Shown one piece after another: positions 22,154-33,330 of a DNA stretch of 64,000 nt. The stretch lies in the NCBI GenBank assembly GCA_002964805.2, contig PUDQ02000083.1, positions 62,001 to 126,000 of the forward strand, read 5' to 3'. The first letter of the stretch is position 1. The number at the start of each line of letters is the position of its first letter. Source of the stretch: Trametes villosa. Taxonomy: Eukaryota > Basidiomycota > Agaricomycetes > Polyporales > Polyporaceae. The notes under the pieces were generated by a model. It did no database searches. It was not told the DNA's origin and was given only the letters and a program-made list of their open reading frames with translations. A program made the position numbers and the translations under genes.

Positions 22154-25100
22154 CTACAGAGTGAAATCGTCCAAGTTCTTCTTGATCTCCTCGAGCCGTG
22201 CCAGCCTGTCCTTCAGCCGCGTCCGCTCGCGCGCAATCTGCGGGTCCTCGGTCAACAGCGCCTCCATGCGTTGCCCTGCGTCTGCGGAACCGAGCCCGAG
22301 CGAGCCGATGAGATGCCCCTGCAAGCTATCCACGAAGCGGAACAAGAGGCTGAGCTTGATCGCCTCCGGGATGTCGTCGGCGACACGCTGAAAGGGACGA
22401 AACTTCAGAAACATCGCGAGACGGGGAGCGATTTGCACGCACCTTGTACACGACCTGGAAGTAGCTTCGCACGTCCGCCATGAGGCTAATCTCGTCCTCG
22501 ACGTCCTCGAGGAGGATGAGGCGGTAGAGATCACTCGCTGCCACGTTCTGGAGACCGAGGGCTCTAAGAGCGGCTAAGGCGTTGTGTTCGTAGCCTGTAC
22601 TCGGTCGCGAATCAGCTCCTGCGCCCATGAGCCTACTTTAGGGGTAGTATACGGACCGGCTCGTTCGTCGGGCCTCAGGTACGTGGGGTAGCCTGGACGC
22701 GGTCTGAAGCGTAGGTACTGCGCGAGCCACAAAGTGCGCATCCTGTTGAGGTAGAAGAGGTTTTGCGTCCCATACGGCGCCTGCTCTCGCTCCAGGGCGT
22801 CCTTGACGATAGGGCGCGATCTGGAGACGTACACCTCCAGCTGGCGCGACAGCTGTGAGCTACAATGTAAATGTGAGATGACCTAGCACTCTCTGACAGA
22901 GAGGATTCGAGAAGAAGACAGACCTCATGGCTCTCTCGAGGGCAGGGAATCGCCCGAAGTGTTTTGCCGCTTCGCCGCGCACTTCTACACGCAGAGCCTC
23001 GGCAACATTGTTGAAACACTGGGCTTCCGCTTCCGGCCAGTGTTCCATGGAGCGCTCGACGAGACGTTTTTTGGCTTCATAAGGAATGTTGTGCGGCACC
23101 TCCCACCCTGTCGACCTGGAGCAGTTTCAGTATTGCGCTACCCAATACCAATGAAGCTGCACTCACTCCCTGATCACCTGCGTGACGTCCGCGAACATGA
23201 TTGGCTTGTTCGGAAACGGCGCAAAGTCCATGGACGGACGGCCGAACTGGTCCCTATCGTCCTTCCCCTCGACCTCGCTCGGGTCCTGTACCGCGCCCAC
23301 ATCGAGGCTCGGCCGGAAGTCCGGCGCGGTAGAGTGGAGCATGCGCTCGAACACGCGGAAGCGCCGCCGGCACTCGTGCACGAACGACTTCTCCGCGCCC
23401 TCGCCGTGGATGACGCTGCGCATCGTGTCGCAGAACTGCACGACGCAGCGGATGACCTCCGCGGTCGCGTCCGACGTCAGGAGCTGCGGCAGCGCAGCGA
23501 GCTCTCGGCGGCATGCGGCGAGCTGCTCGGCGGCGGCGGTGCGCATCCCGGGGAGCCTGTCTCGCACGGGCGCGCGTGAACGACTCGGAGTGAGCGCGCA
23601 GGCAGAGCATGCTAACGGTAAAGGTCACTCACGCTTCCTGGAGCACATTCATCAGCAGGCGGCTGATGTCGCGCACGAGGTTGGGGACGCCGAGACGGCG
23701 CTTGGTCTGCAGGTCCTTCCAGGGTGCGGTTCGGCTGAAGAAGTCCCGCTCGATCTCCTCTGCGCGCTGTCGGGAGGCGTTGCCGCGGCGTTCTTGGTCG
23801 GTCGGGAGGCGAACGCAGTAGTAACCCTTCTGCAGCTGATGCTCCGACTCCTTGCCGTCGAAAATCTTCTGCCATGTCTCGTGGTTTCCGATGTCGCCGG
23901 CGGTCAGCCCGTCGGGCTTCGTTACGATGCCTGTCCGAGTCGTCACGGTGCCGATGCGTTGACAATGGGAAAGCAGGTTCGAGAGCGAGAGCTATGCGGC
24001 TTACCAATTGTCCGCCGCTTCGAGGGATCCGCCTGCCTAGCCAGCTTGAGAGCCGTGGGATTGTCGAGGTCCTCTGGATACGGAAATCAGTTAGCGGGGG
24101 AATCTTCCACCGAAACGTGGGGGTGCACCAGAAGCGGGCACGGTGACCAAGATAATGGTCGACTCCGGCTCGATGTAAGTCTTGACCATACCTTAGACCA
24201 AGGGAATAAGCGACTCGTCGGCCGCATTCCCTATGAGGCCTTGTTATGGATGAGTTACGCCCACTAGCATCAAGTTGTACGCGCGGAGCGTACCTGGAAG
24301 GTCGACGAAACTCAGGTCGGCGCCCCGCGGGTCGGAGATGTCGATGACGACCACGTTCTTGGTGAAGGCCAGCACGCTCTGGTCGGCCGCGGCGTTCGTG
24401 AGGATCTTGAGCTCCTCGCGGGTCTTTCCCTTGAACGTGTCGGGGGGTAGATGCGGGCAGAGAACTGCCGCCTGGGCAGCCCTGATCCAGACCTCGACCT
24501 CTCCGTGTTTAGTGAGGACGGGGCTGAAAGGGTACATGGCCGGTGTTCCGCGTTGGGAGTCGTCGACGATGCGCAGAGAGATCGTGCAGGACCACGTCGA
24601 TGCGGAGGCCAGGATTGTGCATTCCATGGGGCACCTAATGTATATGATCAGCGAAGGCACTTACGACATGTACAATAACGCTTTACCTGGTACAGGTGCC
24701 GCTGTCCCTCGGCACGTTGATCTAAGACGCGTCAGGCACGCACGAGAACTCGACGGGACGCTACAACTTACACCGGTCACAGCTTCCACAAGGGAGCTCT
24801 TTCCAGCTGTGCAGGCTACATTAACATTCTGTTTGATAAGGGCACGGCCAATGGTTGAGTACTCACTCGATTGGGCACCGATGACAACAAGGCGAGGAAT
24901 TTGGTCCATCAAGTCGCCGGCGCTGTGGAACGGATAGCCCAACGTGAGTAGAAGAAGTCGGAGTTAGAACTGGCACAAGAGACGGGCTCACCCTAGGTTC
25001 GTGAGGGCGCGGGCAAGACGAAGTAGCTCCCGGCGTTTACGGGCGTACTCGCTGTCTGGGAGACCGCTCTGCTCGTCGTGACCGCCATGTTCCGAGGGAA

Positions 25101-25240
25101 CAGGGGAAGGGGTCCCGGAGGATGCGTGATCTGAAGCCGTATGATTCCCATTGGTATTGGCGGATTTCTGAAATTGATGGTGAGACTATGACACTCCCTA
25201 GCCATGCATGCAACCATCGGAATCACCTTGCTCGAGCCCC
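22154..25240 (-). pseudogene. Dynamin-superfamily GTPase with an internal stop codon
   Basis: Read on the minus strand, spliced exons give a near-complete dynamin-like protein: SEYARKRRELLRLARALTNL, GDLMDQIPRLVVIGAQS/GKSSLVEAVTG (P-loop across an intron), INVPRDSGTCTR (switch I), a long exon to ISDPRGADLSFVDLPG (G3), LIGNAADESLIPLV, MVKTYIEPESTIILVTVPAS, NPTALKLARQADPSKRRTIG, IVTKPDGL (G4), a helical stalk (including VIRESTGWEVPHNIPYEAKKRL), and a GTPase effector domain with ALLTEDPQIARERTRLKDRLARL before TAG 22154-22156. The triplet at 24193-24195 is TAA where relatives have a Gln-type codon (PLV-stop-GMVKTY). An alternative acceptor just after it would restore the frame but drop 14 codons after DLPG. 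The N-terminal exon and start are unresolved. The family remodels membranes, often of mitochondria or vesicles. Confidence 0.75.
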
Positions 25241-26319
25241 CATTCCTAGTGAAAATTTAGTTCTTTGTCAGCTTAGGGCACCCTGTGGAACTATCAGAGG
25301 CGTACGCACCCGAACCAAGTCCTGAAGCTGGCACGACGGGACATCGCTACGATTAAGTGGTATCGAGGGATGAACTTGGGGTGAGGACGCTACATCATAT
25401 ACCACCGACGCGACACGGTTAATATACAACCGGGTGTTTGCTAGCCCGTGTACAAGAACGGCATCGCTGCAGCCTGTACGAGTCACGTCTGCCAGGAAGC
25501 CGCTGCGTGCTCTGTGCTACGGTAATCGAGCAACTACCTGGTTAACTGCATAGCTAGATTTGCGCCAAGGGTCCGCCGCGAGGTGCGTGGAGGTGATCAT
25601 GTCGGCCGCTGCGGTAGCACGACGCCAGCTACAACGGGTTTCCGGTGTAATGCCACATCGCAAACCGTCGCTGCGGCAGAGAAGGCCTGCGCTGCGCTCA
25701 TGCCGTTTTCCTTTACTTGCGCCAACCAGAAAAGATGGTCCCTAAAGCAGCACTGTGAGTACCGACGTCTGGAGCTTGAGGTGGAGTGCGATGCGGGCGT
25801 GGTATTAGTGGCAGGCTGGCAGCTTTAGGCCGGGGGTACGACCGATACGGGGCGAATTTAACGCACAGTCCGAGACCTTCGCACGCAAGCGACACACGCT
25901 ACGCAAGAAGGACTAGATCTTGGGCCCGAGGGGTGAACGTTGACCGACGTATAAGCAGCAGTGCGAGTATCTAGGACATGGATGATGGAGGTCAACCGAC
26001 AAGTGCTACGCAAACATGGCGCGCGCCGAGACCGACGAGCGTCTGACAACTTCAGATTCATCCGCCCTGGCGCCCCCTCCAAAATGGCACCGATATCACC
26101 TACGAACGGCGTGCACAAGCCCGGGATATACAATTTTTGTCAATGAATATACAATGAATGAAAGGTCCAGACGGATGACGCTCCCAGTCCACAATAGGAG
26201 AGGCGCGGAACCGCGGCGAAAGACTAAGTAACGTACAGCTCGAGAGAGCACTGGGATCAACGCTGGCGCCCGCAAGAGTTCTGAGCGTCCATCATCCTTT
26301 GACTGGCAAACAGCCCCGC
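25241..26319. other. Intergenic region, nothing supported
   Basis: Upstream flank of the dynamin-like gene, including its unresolved 5' end, and downstream flank of copy H. No other gene could be supported. Confidence 0.4.
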
Positions 26320-28218
26320 CTAAACGCTACTACGCCGTTCACCGGATCCATCGCTGTCCTCGCATATTGTGGCAAACCGCACGTCCAGGTCGATCGTTCC
26401 GAGAGAGTACTCGACCGCCGTTGACGATGTCCCGTTTGACGCTCCAAGGTCGTGAGACGTGGGACCGGCGGCCTTTTGTAGGTTGAAGTACAATCGTGTG
26501 AGCAGTATCGATGTTAACCTAAGATACGCGAAGTTCGTCAGACTCAGTGATTAGATACAGCCTAGAAGAGCCGCCGATCGCGCGCCATGGCTGGAAGGAC
26601 TCGAGGGGATGTGGACGCTAAAAGATAAGAAATGGGACGTACGGTGAGGTGAAAGTTAACACAGCGCTGAATGTGTTCGCCCACGTGCTTGGTCGCAAGA
26701 GCTATGTTGGGCTGCTCAGCATCGGCGTGTACGTAGCTGGTCCGGAGCGAGCATACGCACGCAGAGGAGGTTCACGATCATTTGGATGATGTTGAGCATC
26801 ATGATGATACTGCAGCACGCGTACACGATTAAAACGTGCAATCAACGAGGAGAAGGTGGTAATATGACGTACATAAAGAAGACGAGGCCTGTCCCCGAGC
26901 ACACGCACAGCCGCCATAGGAATGAGAAATTGTCAGTATCAGGCAGTTCTCCCGGGCGCGACTCACTACGGGACCAGGCGCGACTCGCGCGTAATAATGC
27001 GACTCACCGTCGCGAAAGAGAACTGCGGAAATTGAGCGCCGACCGCGCCCCAGCGCTCCCGCGAGGCCCGTGTGGTGACGAGTGGCGGAGAGCGTAATGC
27101 CAACGACGAGGATTTGGCATAGCACCCAGCCGCCGTATGCAAAGACATCCACTGGGTGTCGATGTGAGTTGAGTTTTACGGGGATTAAAACGGAACCCTT
27201 CTTACAGCTAGAGGTGTCGAGCACACATGAAGTACAGATGAGCGGACGGGGGGAAATCAGGGGGAAGCAGACGTACATCTCGTAGACCTTGTACTGCAGA
27301 CGGCTGGCGTCCAGAACGCACCCGTCAATCGGGTCTATCAGGGGCCGCAGATATGTGGCGAGCACCTGTACATAGCGAAACGTGTGCAGATAATGTCAGT
27401 AAGTCACTCCAATGACTTCGATACACGGGAATCCGGAGCGGGATGGCGTGTGGAGGGACACTCACAGCATTGGCAAAAACCGGAGCAAGCCCACAGATAA
27501 GGACAAGTAGCGCGAGGAGTTTGTTCTTCCGGATCGCATGCACGCGAAAGCTTGATATTGCTGTTTTCCACGAACAACAGTCCCAAGGTTCAACAACGAT
27601 AAACGCTTCGAAGGAAGAGACTGAAAGAAGATGCGCGCACCAGCCCATATTGCGTACTGCGTGTATTCAAGGATGTACTGCGATATCAACGTTGCGGTAC
27701 ACCTATTGACACAGCATGCGAATTTGAGCTCTGTGCATCAAACGCGGCATTGAGCAGTGCTTACCCCTGTGAGCATGAGTTCAGTACGTGCGTCCATAGA
27801 GCGCGAGGTTGTGGGAACGCACCGTGATGTCCGTGCTCGGTGGCCACCATGGCGCCAGATAGAGGTAGGATGCGAGAGGAACATAACGGTTTACGAGGAA
27901 CAGCACCCACGCGAGTGTTACCTTCCCCTTCCGAGCAGTGGCCTTGCCCCAAAAGTGCGCTGCCTCGTCATCGAGAGTCGTCAGATAGTGGTATAGTAGA
28001 AGAACTGTGGAGCGGTGCGCGGTGAGTACGAGACGCTGACTTCCGTTAAATGAGTGGGCGGACCGATCGCGCCGACGGAGCAGTAGCTTTGCAGCACGCT
28101 ATAAAAAATTGACTTCAGATGTTGGGAGTGCCGGACACAAAGGAGCAACGTACTCGAACTCGAGTTCAGCGATATCTGCGGCAAGAGCAGCGGTGTCCGT
28201 GGCGTTGCTTGAGCTCAT
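26320..28218 (-). CDS. DUF6533 seven-helix membrane protein, copy H
   Basis: Starts at 28218 (MSSSNATDTAALAADIAELEFE), then DVLQSYCSVGAI, and VLLLYHYLTTLDDEAAHFWGKAT...LAWVLFLVNRYVPLASYLYLAPWW. The 2-nt exon GG is at 27765-27766. Further exons read CTATLISQYILEYTQYAIWA, the Arg-Val helix-4 exon (RVHAIRKNKLLALLVLICGLAPVFANA), QVLATYLRPLIDPIDGCVLDAS, VDVFAYGGWVLCQILVVGITL, and a last exon LTSILLTRLYFNLQKAA ending LGTIDLDVRFATICEDSD before TAG 26320-26322. The loop between the first two helices is longer than in other copies (GKATARKGKVTLAW). Assignment of the exons between 26.5 and 27.1 kb is less certain. Confidence 0.65.
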
Positions 28219-28370
28219 CTCGCCGCCGTCTTCTACAAATACCTTGCTACAGCGCAGAGTAAGAGGTTACACGAGGGCTCGCCAAGTACTGCTAGCTGAA
28301 AGCAGAGACGGGGCTTGAGCACGTAGAGAAGAGCGCGAGCTTGAAGAAATACCTTTAGCGACGCGCAGAA

Positions 28371-28482
28371 CATTGTCGTCCTGCTTCGACATCATCAGCG
28401 AAGCCTCCCGCAATACGCTCAGAACACGGACCTCGGGGCACAGAACGCGATAGTCGCGAGCGCGCGCGTTCGCATCCGCCGT
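28371..28482 (-). repeat. Copy 1 of a diverged direct repeat with a conserved reading frame
   Basis: On the minus strand this reads ADANARARDYRVLC...VLSVLREASLMMS. It matches the segment at 28938-29060 in the same frame (DANAEARDHRFLC...IVSVQLAQGTASLMMS). The shared word ACATCATCAGCGAAG is exact. No start, stop or intron pattern defines a full gene. Confidence 0.5.
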
Positions 28483-28937
28483 CGCACTTCGCCCGTTGGC
28501 CAGGGCATGACGGCGCGCCGTCGGTGCACGTCCCCTGGGACGGAGATAGAAGGCGGACGGGGACGGCGCGCGGCGGTCCATGCGGTGCGGGGGACAATGC
28601 GCAGTTGACGGTCAATCCCGACATGTGAGCGGAGCGCGGTGCTGTTCAGGGATGTTAAGGCACGCATGGCGGGGCGAACCCAAACTGCGGCGGCCGTCAG
28701 TGAGCGCGAGTGTGTTGAGGCGATGTGCAGGGAGGGGCGCGGAGGAGTTGCCCGGAATAGGGCGCGCAGCGTGTTTGGGTATCGGCTCGTGTCAGGTCCG
28801 TGTTCTGTAGCTTCCGACACCGCGATCCAGCGCAGACCGTTGCGCAGATCCCTAGAAACGAGCTGTCCGTGAGTAGGGAAAGCAGATAGGAAGGTACGGC
28901 ATCTGGAGTTCGGCAATGCGCCCGTTTGGCTGAGAGT

Positions 28938-29060
28938 TCGATGGCAGCTCTGACATCATCAGCGAAGCAGTCCCCTGTGCGAGTTGAACGCTCACAATGC
29001 TGAACCTTCCGCATAGGAAGCGATGGTCGCGAGCCTCCGCGTTCGCATCCATCTTCGCAC
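28938..29060 (-). repeat. Copy 2 of the diverged direct repeat with a conserved reading frame
   Basis: Partner of 28371-28482, about 570 bases away. Conservation of the frame rather than only the DNA suggests a former or present coding module. I do not recognise the peptide. Confidence 0.5.
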
Positions 29061-30068
29061 TTTACTGGCTCGCATGTAGCATGTGGGCGGTGGGACAGCC
29101 GGCGGCGGGTTCGAAGACCCGAAAGCGGACGAACGGTGGCACGCCAGGGAAGGGTTCCATGCCCGTGCCCAGAGGAATGGGATGGATAGAAGGCCATAGA
29201 CAATTCGTCCTTGAACGTGTAAAGCTTCCGCTGCTGGAGTTAGCAGTCGTCGAGCCGATCAGCATTACGCAGACCCCACGATGGTGCGCAAGCGACGACG
29301 GCTTACCTTACTGTCTGTGCGAAAGAACATGTAAATCTTGAGAAACTAAAATCTGAAGTAATGGTAGTCGCGCACTGCCTATGATGCCACAAGCGACGTA
29401 CCGTCAGACTGTATGGCATATGGCACTCGCAGTCCAGGATACCGCACGGTAGACGGGCGGTGACCGTTGACCAACATCGTAGACGGCGTCGTTCTGACTG
29501 CGAAGATGGATACACACGGGCACACGTCGGTCCCGGTGATCGTCGCCAACACAGCTGCGAGGTCGACGCGGTCGCCTGTGCAGATCCCTGTAAACGACAT
29601 GCGGAGATGATGAGCAAGTGACCGTGGGCGCGGCTCGCCATGTGGACCCACAGTTTTTAGCTGGCACAGCATCGGGCTGTCGTTGCACGCGTCAAGTCCA
29701 CAGTGCGCGCCCAGAAAGGGGTCACGCGCGAGGTCCTAGAGCCCTGAGCCGTCGTCATGCGTAGCTCGAATTCACCGCTCAGCGAGATCCAGTTACAATC
29801 AGATACTAATCATCGCTAGGCTTGCGTCAGATACCTGTACGTCGGAAAGGAGAAAGTAACTCACGTTAACGTACAGGGGCCTAGGCGGTCGCGAGCAATA
29901 GGAGTGCAGGCTACACGCGAGTCGCCGCAGACAACGTGGGATGCGCGTGAACGCTAGCCCGTGTGTCTTCCGCCATGGGCCTCCGAACGCCGTCACAACC
30001 CTCCCTTCAAGCCTTCTACCGCACCCTCCTCTCGCCACACCTCCCTTCCTCCGCCCTGAGATGCGAGA

Positions 30069-31796
30069 TCAGACAAGCGTGCGCTGGACGTCCTCCAGCG
30101 CCTGCAAACACTCCTCGCTCCACTCGTACCCCATCTCCTCCAAACCGAGCCCCTCGACCGAATCGTCTCTCTCATCCGATAGGCGCGAGCCGCCAATGGC
30201 TGATGAGGGGTACTCGGATTGAATGCCCGCGAAGTCCGAATCAGCCCAGCTGTCGACGTCCGCGCGTGCGAACTCGATGAGCCCGAGCGACCTGCGGGAG
30301 CCAGAACCTGAGCCAGAGCGTGAAGAAGAGGCGTTTGCGCCGGGAACTGGGGCGACGCGGCGGCTATGTGCGGCTTCGTAGAGCTCGATGAGGAAATAGG
30401 TCACGGAGATCCCGGTAAGACTTAGTGTGAGTGAGAGAGGAAGTGCGTGTAGTAGGTAGACGTTAGTACGGCGCTGAGGGGGAGAGCGGCGGGAAAGAGG
30501 GACGCACGGCTCGGTGAAGTAGATGATGAAGCTCATGCGCGTCCCGAGCGGCGTCGTCGAGATGAGCGAGGACACGAAGCGGAAGACGTTCAGCAGCGTC
30601 GCAAACCTAACGAAACGCCGCTCGTGAACGGTGCAGAACACGCACAAACGTAGACCTTACACGAAGTAGAACCCGCCTGACGCGCATGTAGTCAGCAATA
30701 AGCGGCATATCGAAAGGTTGTACGCAAAGACATACCATTCTTGTACAGGATGTACGGGAGCGTGAGCTCCGCGTGGCGAGATTGCGGGAGGATGCCCCGG
30801 GGGCGGCGGCAATGGTGCAGCGTCGCCCAGGAGATGGCCATGACAATGAGTTCTGCGACGATGAGGGAAGCGCGGGCCAGCACCTCCACTGGCGCGGGAC
30901 AACGATCATCGTTGGGTCGAGATAGGATCTAGAGTGTGGCTTACGCCTGTGAAGATGAGGTGAGCGCGTGAAACTGAGCGGGAGGGAAGAGCGTACGTCT
31001 GGTATAGGAACTCGGGCGTGTTATCCAACGCAGCACAGCCGTATTGAGGATCGATGTAGACGTGAACGAATTTGAGATGCGCCTACAACGTCGTGCGTCA
31101 GTAGCAGCGCATAAACGCAGGCGCAACCGCGAGAAAGCAAAAATATCAACCAGGTTCACCACGACTACGGCGAGGGAGAGGACGAGGACAATGATGGCCC
31201 ACCTCCACCTCCACTGAAGGGCATACACGCGGAGACAGGAGAAAACTGGGCTCTCAAACTCAGCGATTTGATGCAGCTATGGAGGGTACTGTGTGCGCTT
31301 ACCTGCCCAGATGAAATACTGCGAGAACTGGAATACGTATTCTCCGTAAACTGCTGCAGCGCACCTGTTGATATTATCGGCGAGATGCCAAGCAGGGCAA
31401 TCATACCAGCAGGGATACTCACCCCTGCGAGTGTCGACATGAAATGTGAGTTTTGATAGTTCCGAGAGCAGGAAGCAAGCGCAAACGTACTTTGTACTCA
31501 TCACTGATATGCCAGGGTAAGTTGTATAAGGCGACGATGAGGGTGCAGTAGCGGTTCAAGAAGAAGAGAGCGCATGCGCCGTAGGGCCTGCGGCCCCAGA
31601 AGTACGCAATCTCCTTCTCGAGGGTGAGCAAATGATGCCACACCAGAAGAGCTGGGCAATCGGGTAGCGTCAGTATCAGTGTCAGATGCGCAGACGTGGC
31701 TAGCGCTGCGGACTCACCTGCCATAGCGGTGACGCAGTACAGAACATCCTGGGTTTCACCGAGCTCGGTCACTTCAGCAGCAGTGGTGGAGTTCAT
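30069..31796 (-). CDS. DUF6533 seven-helix membrane protein, copy I
   Basis: Starts at 31796 (MNSTTAAEVTELGETQDVLYCVTAMA). Here the first two exons of other copies are fused into one. Next come LLVWHHLLTLEKEIAYFWGRR and FFLNRYCTLIVALYNLPWH. The 2-nt exon GG is at 31423-31424 and joins to CAAAVYGEYVFQFSQYFIWA. Then FSCLRVYALQWRWRWAIIVLVLSLAVVVVNL, EVLARASLIVAELIVMAISWATLHHCRR, a short FYFV exon, FATLLNVFRFVSSLIST and a C-terminal exon with GISVTYFLIELYEAAHSRR, a Ser/Gly-rich loop, and LGLIEFARADVDSWADS. Stop TAG 30069-30071. The frame is open throughout. Confidence 0.75.
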
Positions 31797-32944
31797 GTCG
31801 TAAACGGCCGCAGAGTCGCACTACCAGGTGTAGGAAGACCTAACTCATCCCCACAAACAATGAAGGTTCTTATCCGACCTGCGAGGAAGGGCCTTTCGCA
31901 CGCGACCAGACCGTACGGCGACGTGGATCGGGCCATTCGGGCACCTCGTAGAGATGACATTGGATCGGAAGGACGGAATTTCCACCCTCGAGTGGGTTGA
32001 AGTGACGGTCGTGTAGAGCGCGCAAACGAACTCGAGCTCCATCACCGCTCGAGAAGTAGTGCAGCGAGACATTGGTCTGTGGTATTGTGCGTTGTCACAA
32101 CACCAGTAGGTGAGATCCTCTAGAAGCGAGAGTAACCGTCAGATTAACACGCCTTGGTAGATACTAGAGCCGGTGGACAACGACCTGTGAGTGAGTGCGG
32201 AGGTTGATTAGGCCGAGTCGTTGAGCGGCGGAAACGTGGGAAGTGGGCGGACGAGTAGAGAAGCAACCGAGAGCTGCGCAGTATACCACACTGATCTGTA
32301 GTTTGGGCAGCCGCGATATGCGACTTCATCATGGTTCTCTAAGATGAGTGGAGGTCGAGAGTAGAGTGGAAAGTACTATGCTGTGCCAGTACTTCGGATG
32401 GCGACGAGCTGGTCGGGTGTTGCCGGAGGGCATTGTAAAGGGCGCCTATCTCCCCAACGCTGTTCAGCGCTTGCGCTTTACTCTCCGCCCAGGCAAACTT
32501 GTGCTCAACCAAAACTCGAGTTACTCGAACACCCTGCTCACCTTAGCTGCTTACTCATTGATTTTGTGATCAACCTCTCAGATGCTTTAGCTGTGGGAAG
32601 TGGTACTGGCAGACATCCCGCGCGTAACTGACAACAAGTTCATATGATCAGAGGATCATCTAGTGCTCGTCGAGTTTGGCCAGATCAACGATGGCTCAAC
32701 TCGCATCGAACTCTGCTCGTAGAGAGCGAGGCTTGCGCGTGTCTGACACTACCTTGCAATGAAGAGGCATCGAGAGGGACTGTTGGTCTATGGCATCCAG
32801 GATCGACTCTCTCCGAGACTTCACACACAATCAGACGGCTGCCGAGTACTGGAGCCTGGCGTTGCGCTCGAATACTAGGGTTGTGACAATGCACTCGGCC
32901 TCAGTTGACTGCAACAGACCGCAACAGGGTTGCCTGCCAGCTAG
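31797..32944. other. Intergenic region, nothing supported
   Basis: Upstream of copy I (minus) and of the small gene at 32.9 kb (plus). Short frames only. Confidence 0.4.
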
Positions 32945-33229
32945 ATGTCTGCCGACACGCTCGCCGCTCCATTCTCTCTGCCACCGACGCACCCAGCACT
33001 TGTCGATCGCGCCTTCGACGAAGGTGGCGCACTGTGGCTCGGCAAGTAAGTTATCTTTTCCCTATTATTAGCCAGGAACTTGATACTGACCTTGTTCTCC
33101 AGGAGCTTGTCCGTATCGCCTCCGACATGGCATGCGGGAAGGTGGACATACGTTCATGTTTCAAGGGTCGCCTTTGGTCAAGGGCATCCGAAGTTTTTCC
33201 TGCTTAGGAGTTGCCTACGATCTATATGA
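32945..33229 (+). CDS. Small hypothetical protein, two exons, about 75 residues
   Basis: ATG 32945 opens MSADTLAAPFSLPPTHPALV. A well-formed intron follows: donor GTAAGT at 33046, branch-like TACTGAC, and acceptor CTCCAG ending at 33102. The second exon runs 33103-33229 to TGA. The joined frame is exact (101 + 127 nt) and gives ...WLGKSLSVSPPTWHAGRWTY and HPKFFLLRSC. I do not recognise it. It ends about 100 bases before copy J, so it could also be a 5' leader or upstream part of that transcript. The strength of the intron signals is the main support. Confidence 0.4.
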
Positions 33230-33330
33230 TAAAACTTACGCTCGGCTTGAATGTCCGGGTGGACAGCGTCCCCCCCTACTGACACGCGTTGCCCTCTATC
33301 CGCTCACACTTGGTAGCCGGCCCCTACAAC

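Larger units (their letters stand above)
28219..30068. other. Intergenic region between copies H and I
   Basis: Apart from the two related coding-like segments listed separately, only overlapping short frames are present. Nothing else could be supported. Confidence 0.4.

Noticed and set aside
24920..25010. Apparent missing splice acceptor in the first dynamin intron
   Set aside because: Recounting the G run gives phase 2 at the donor, and the acceptor CCACAG before GCCGGCGACTTG restores the frame.
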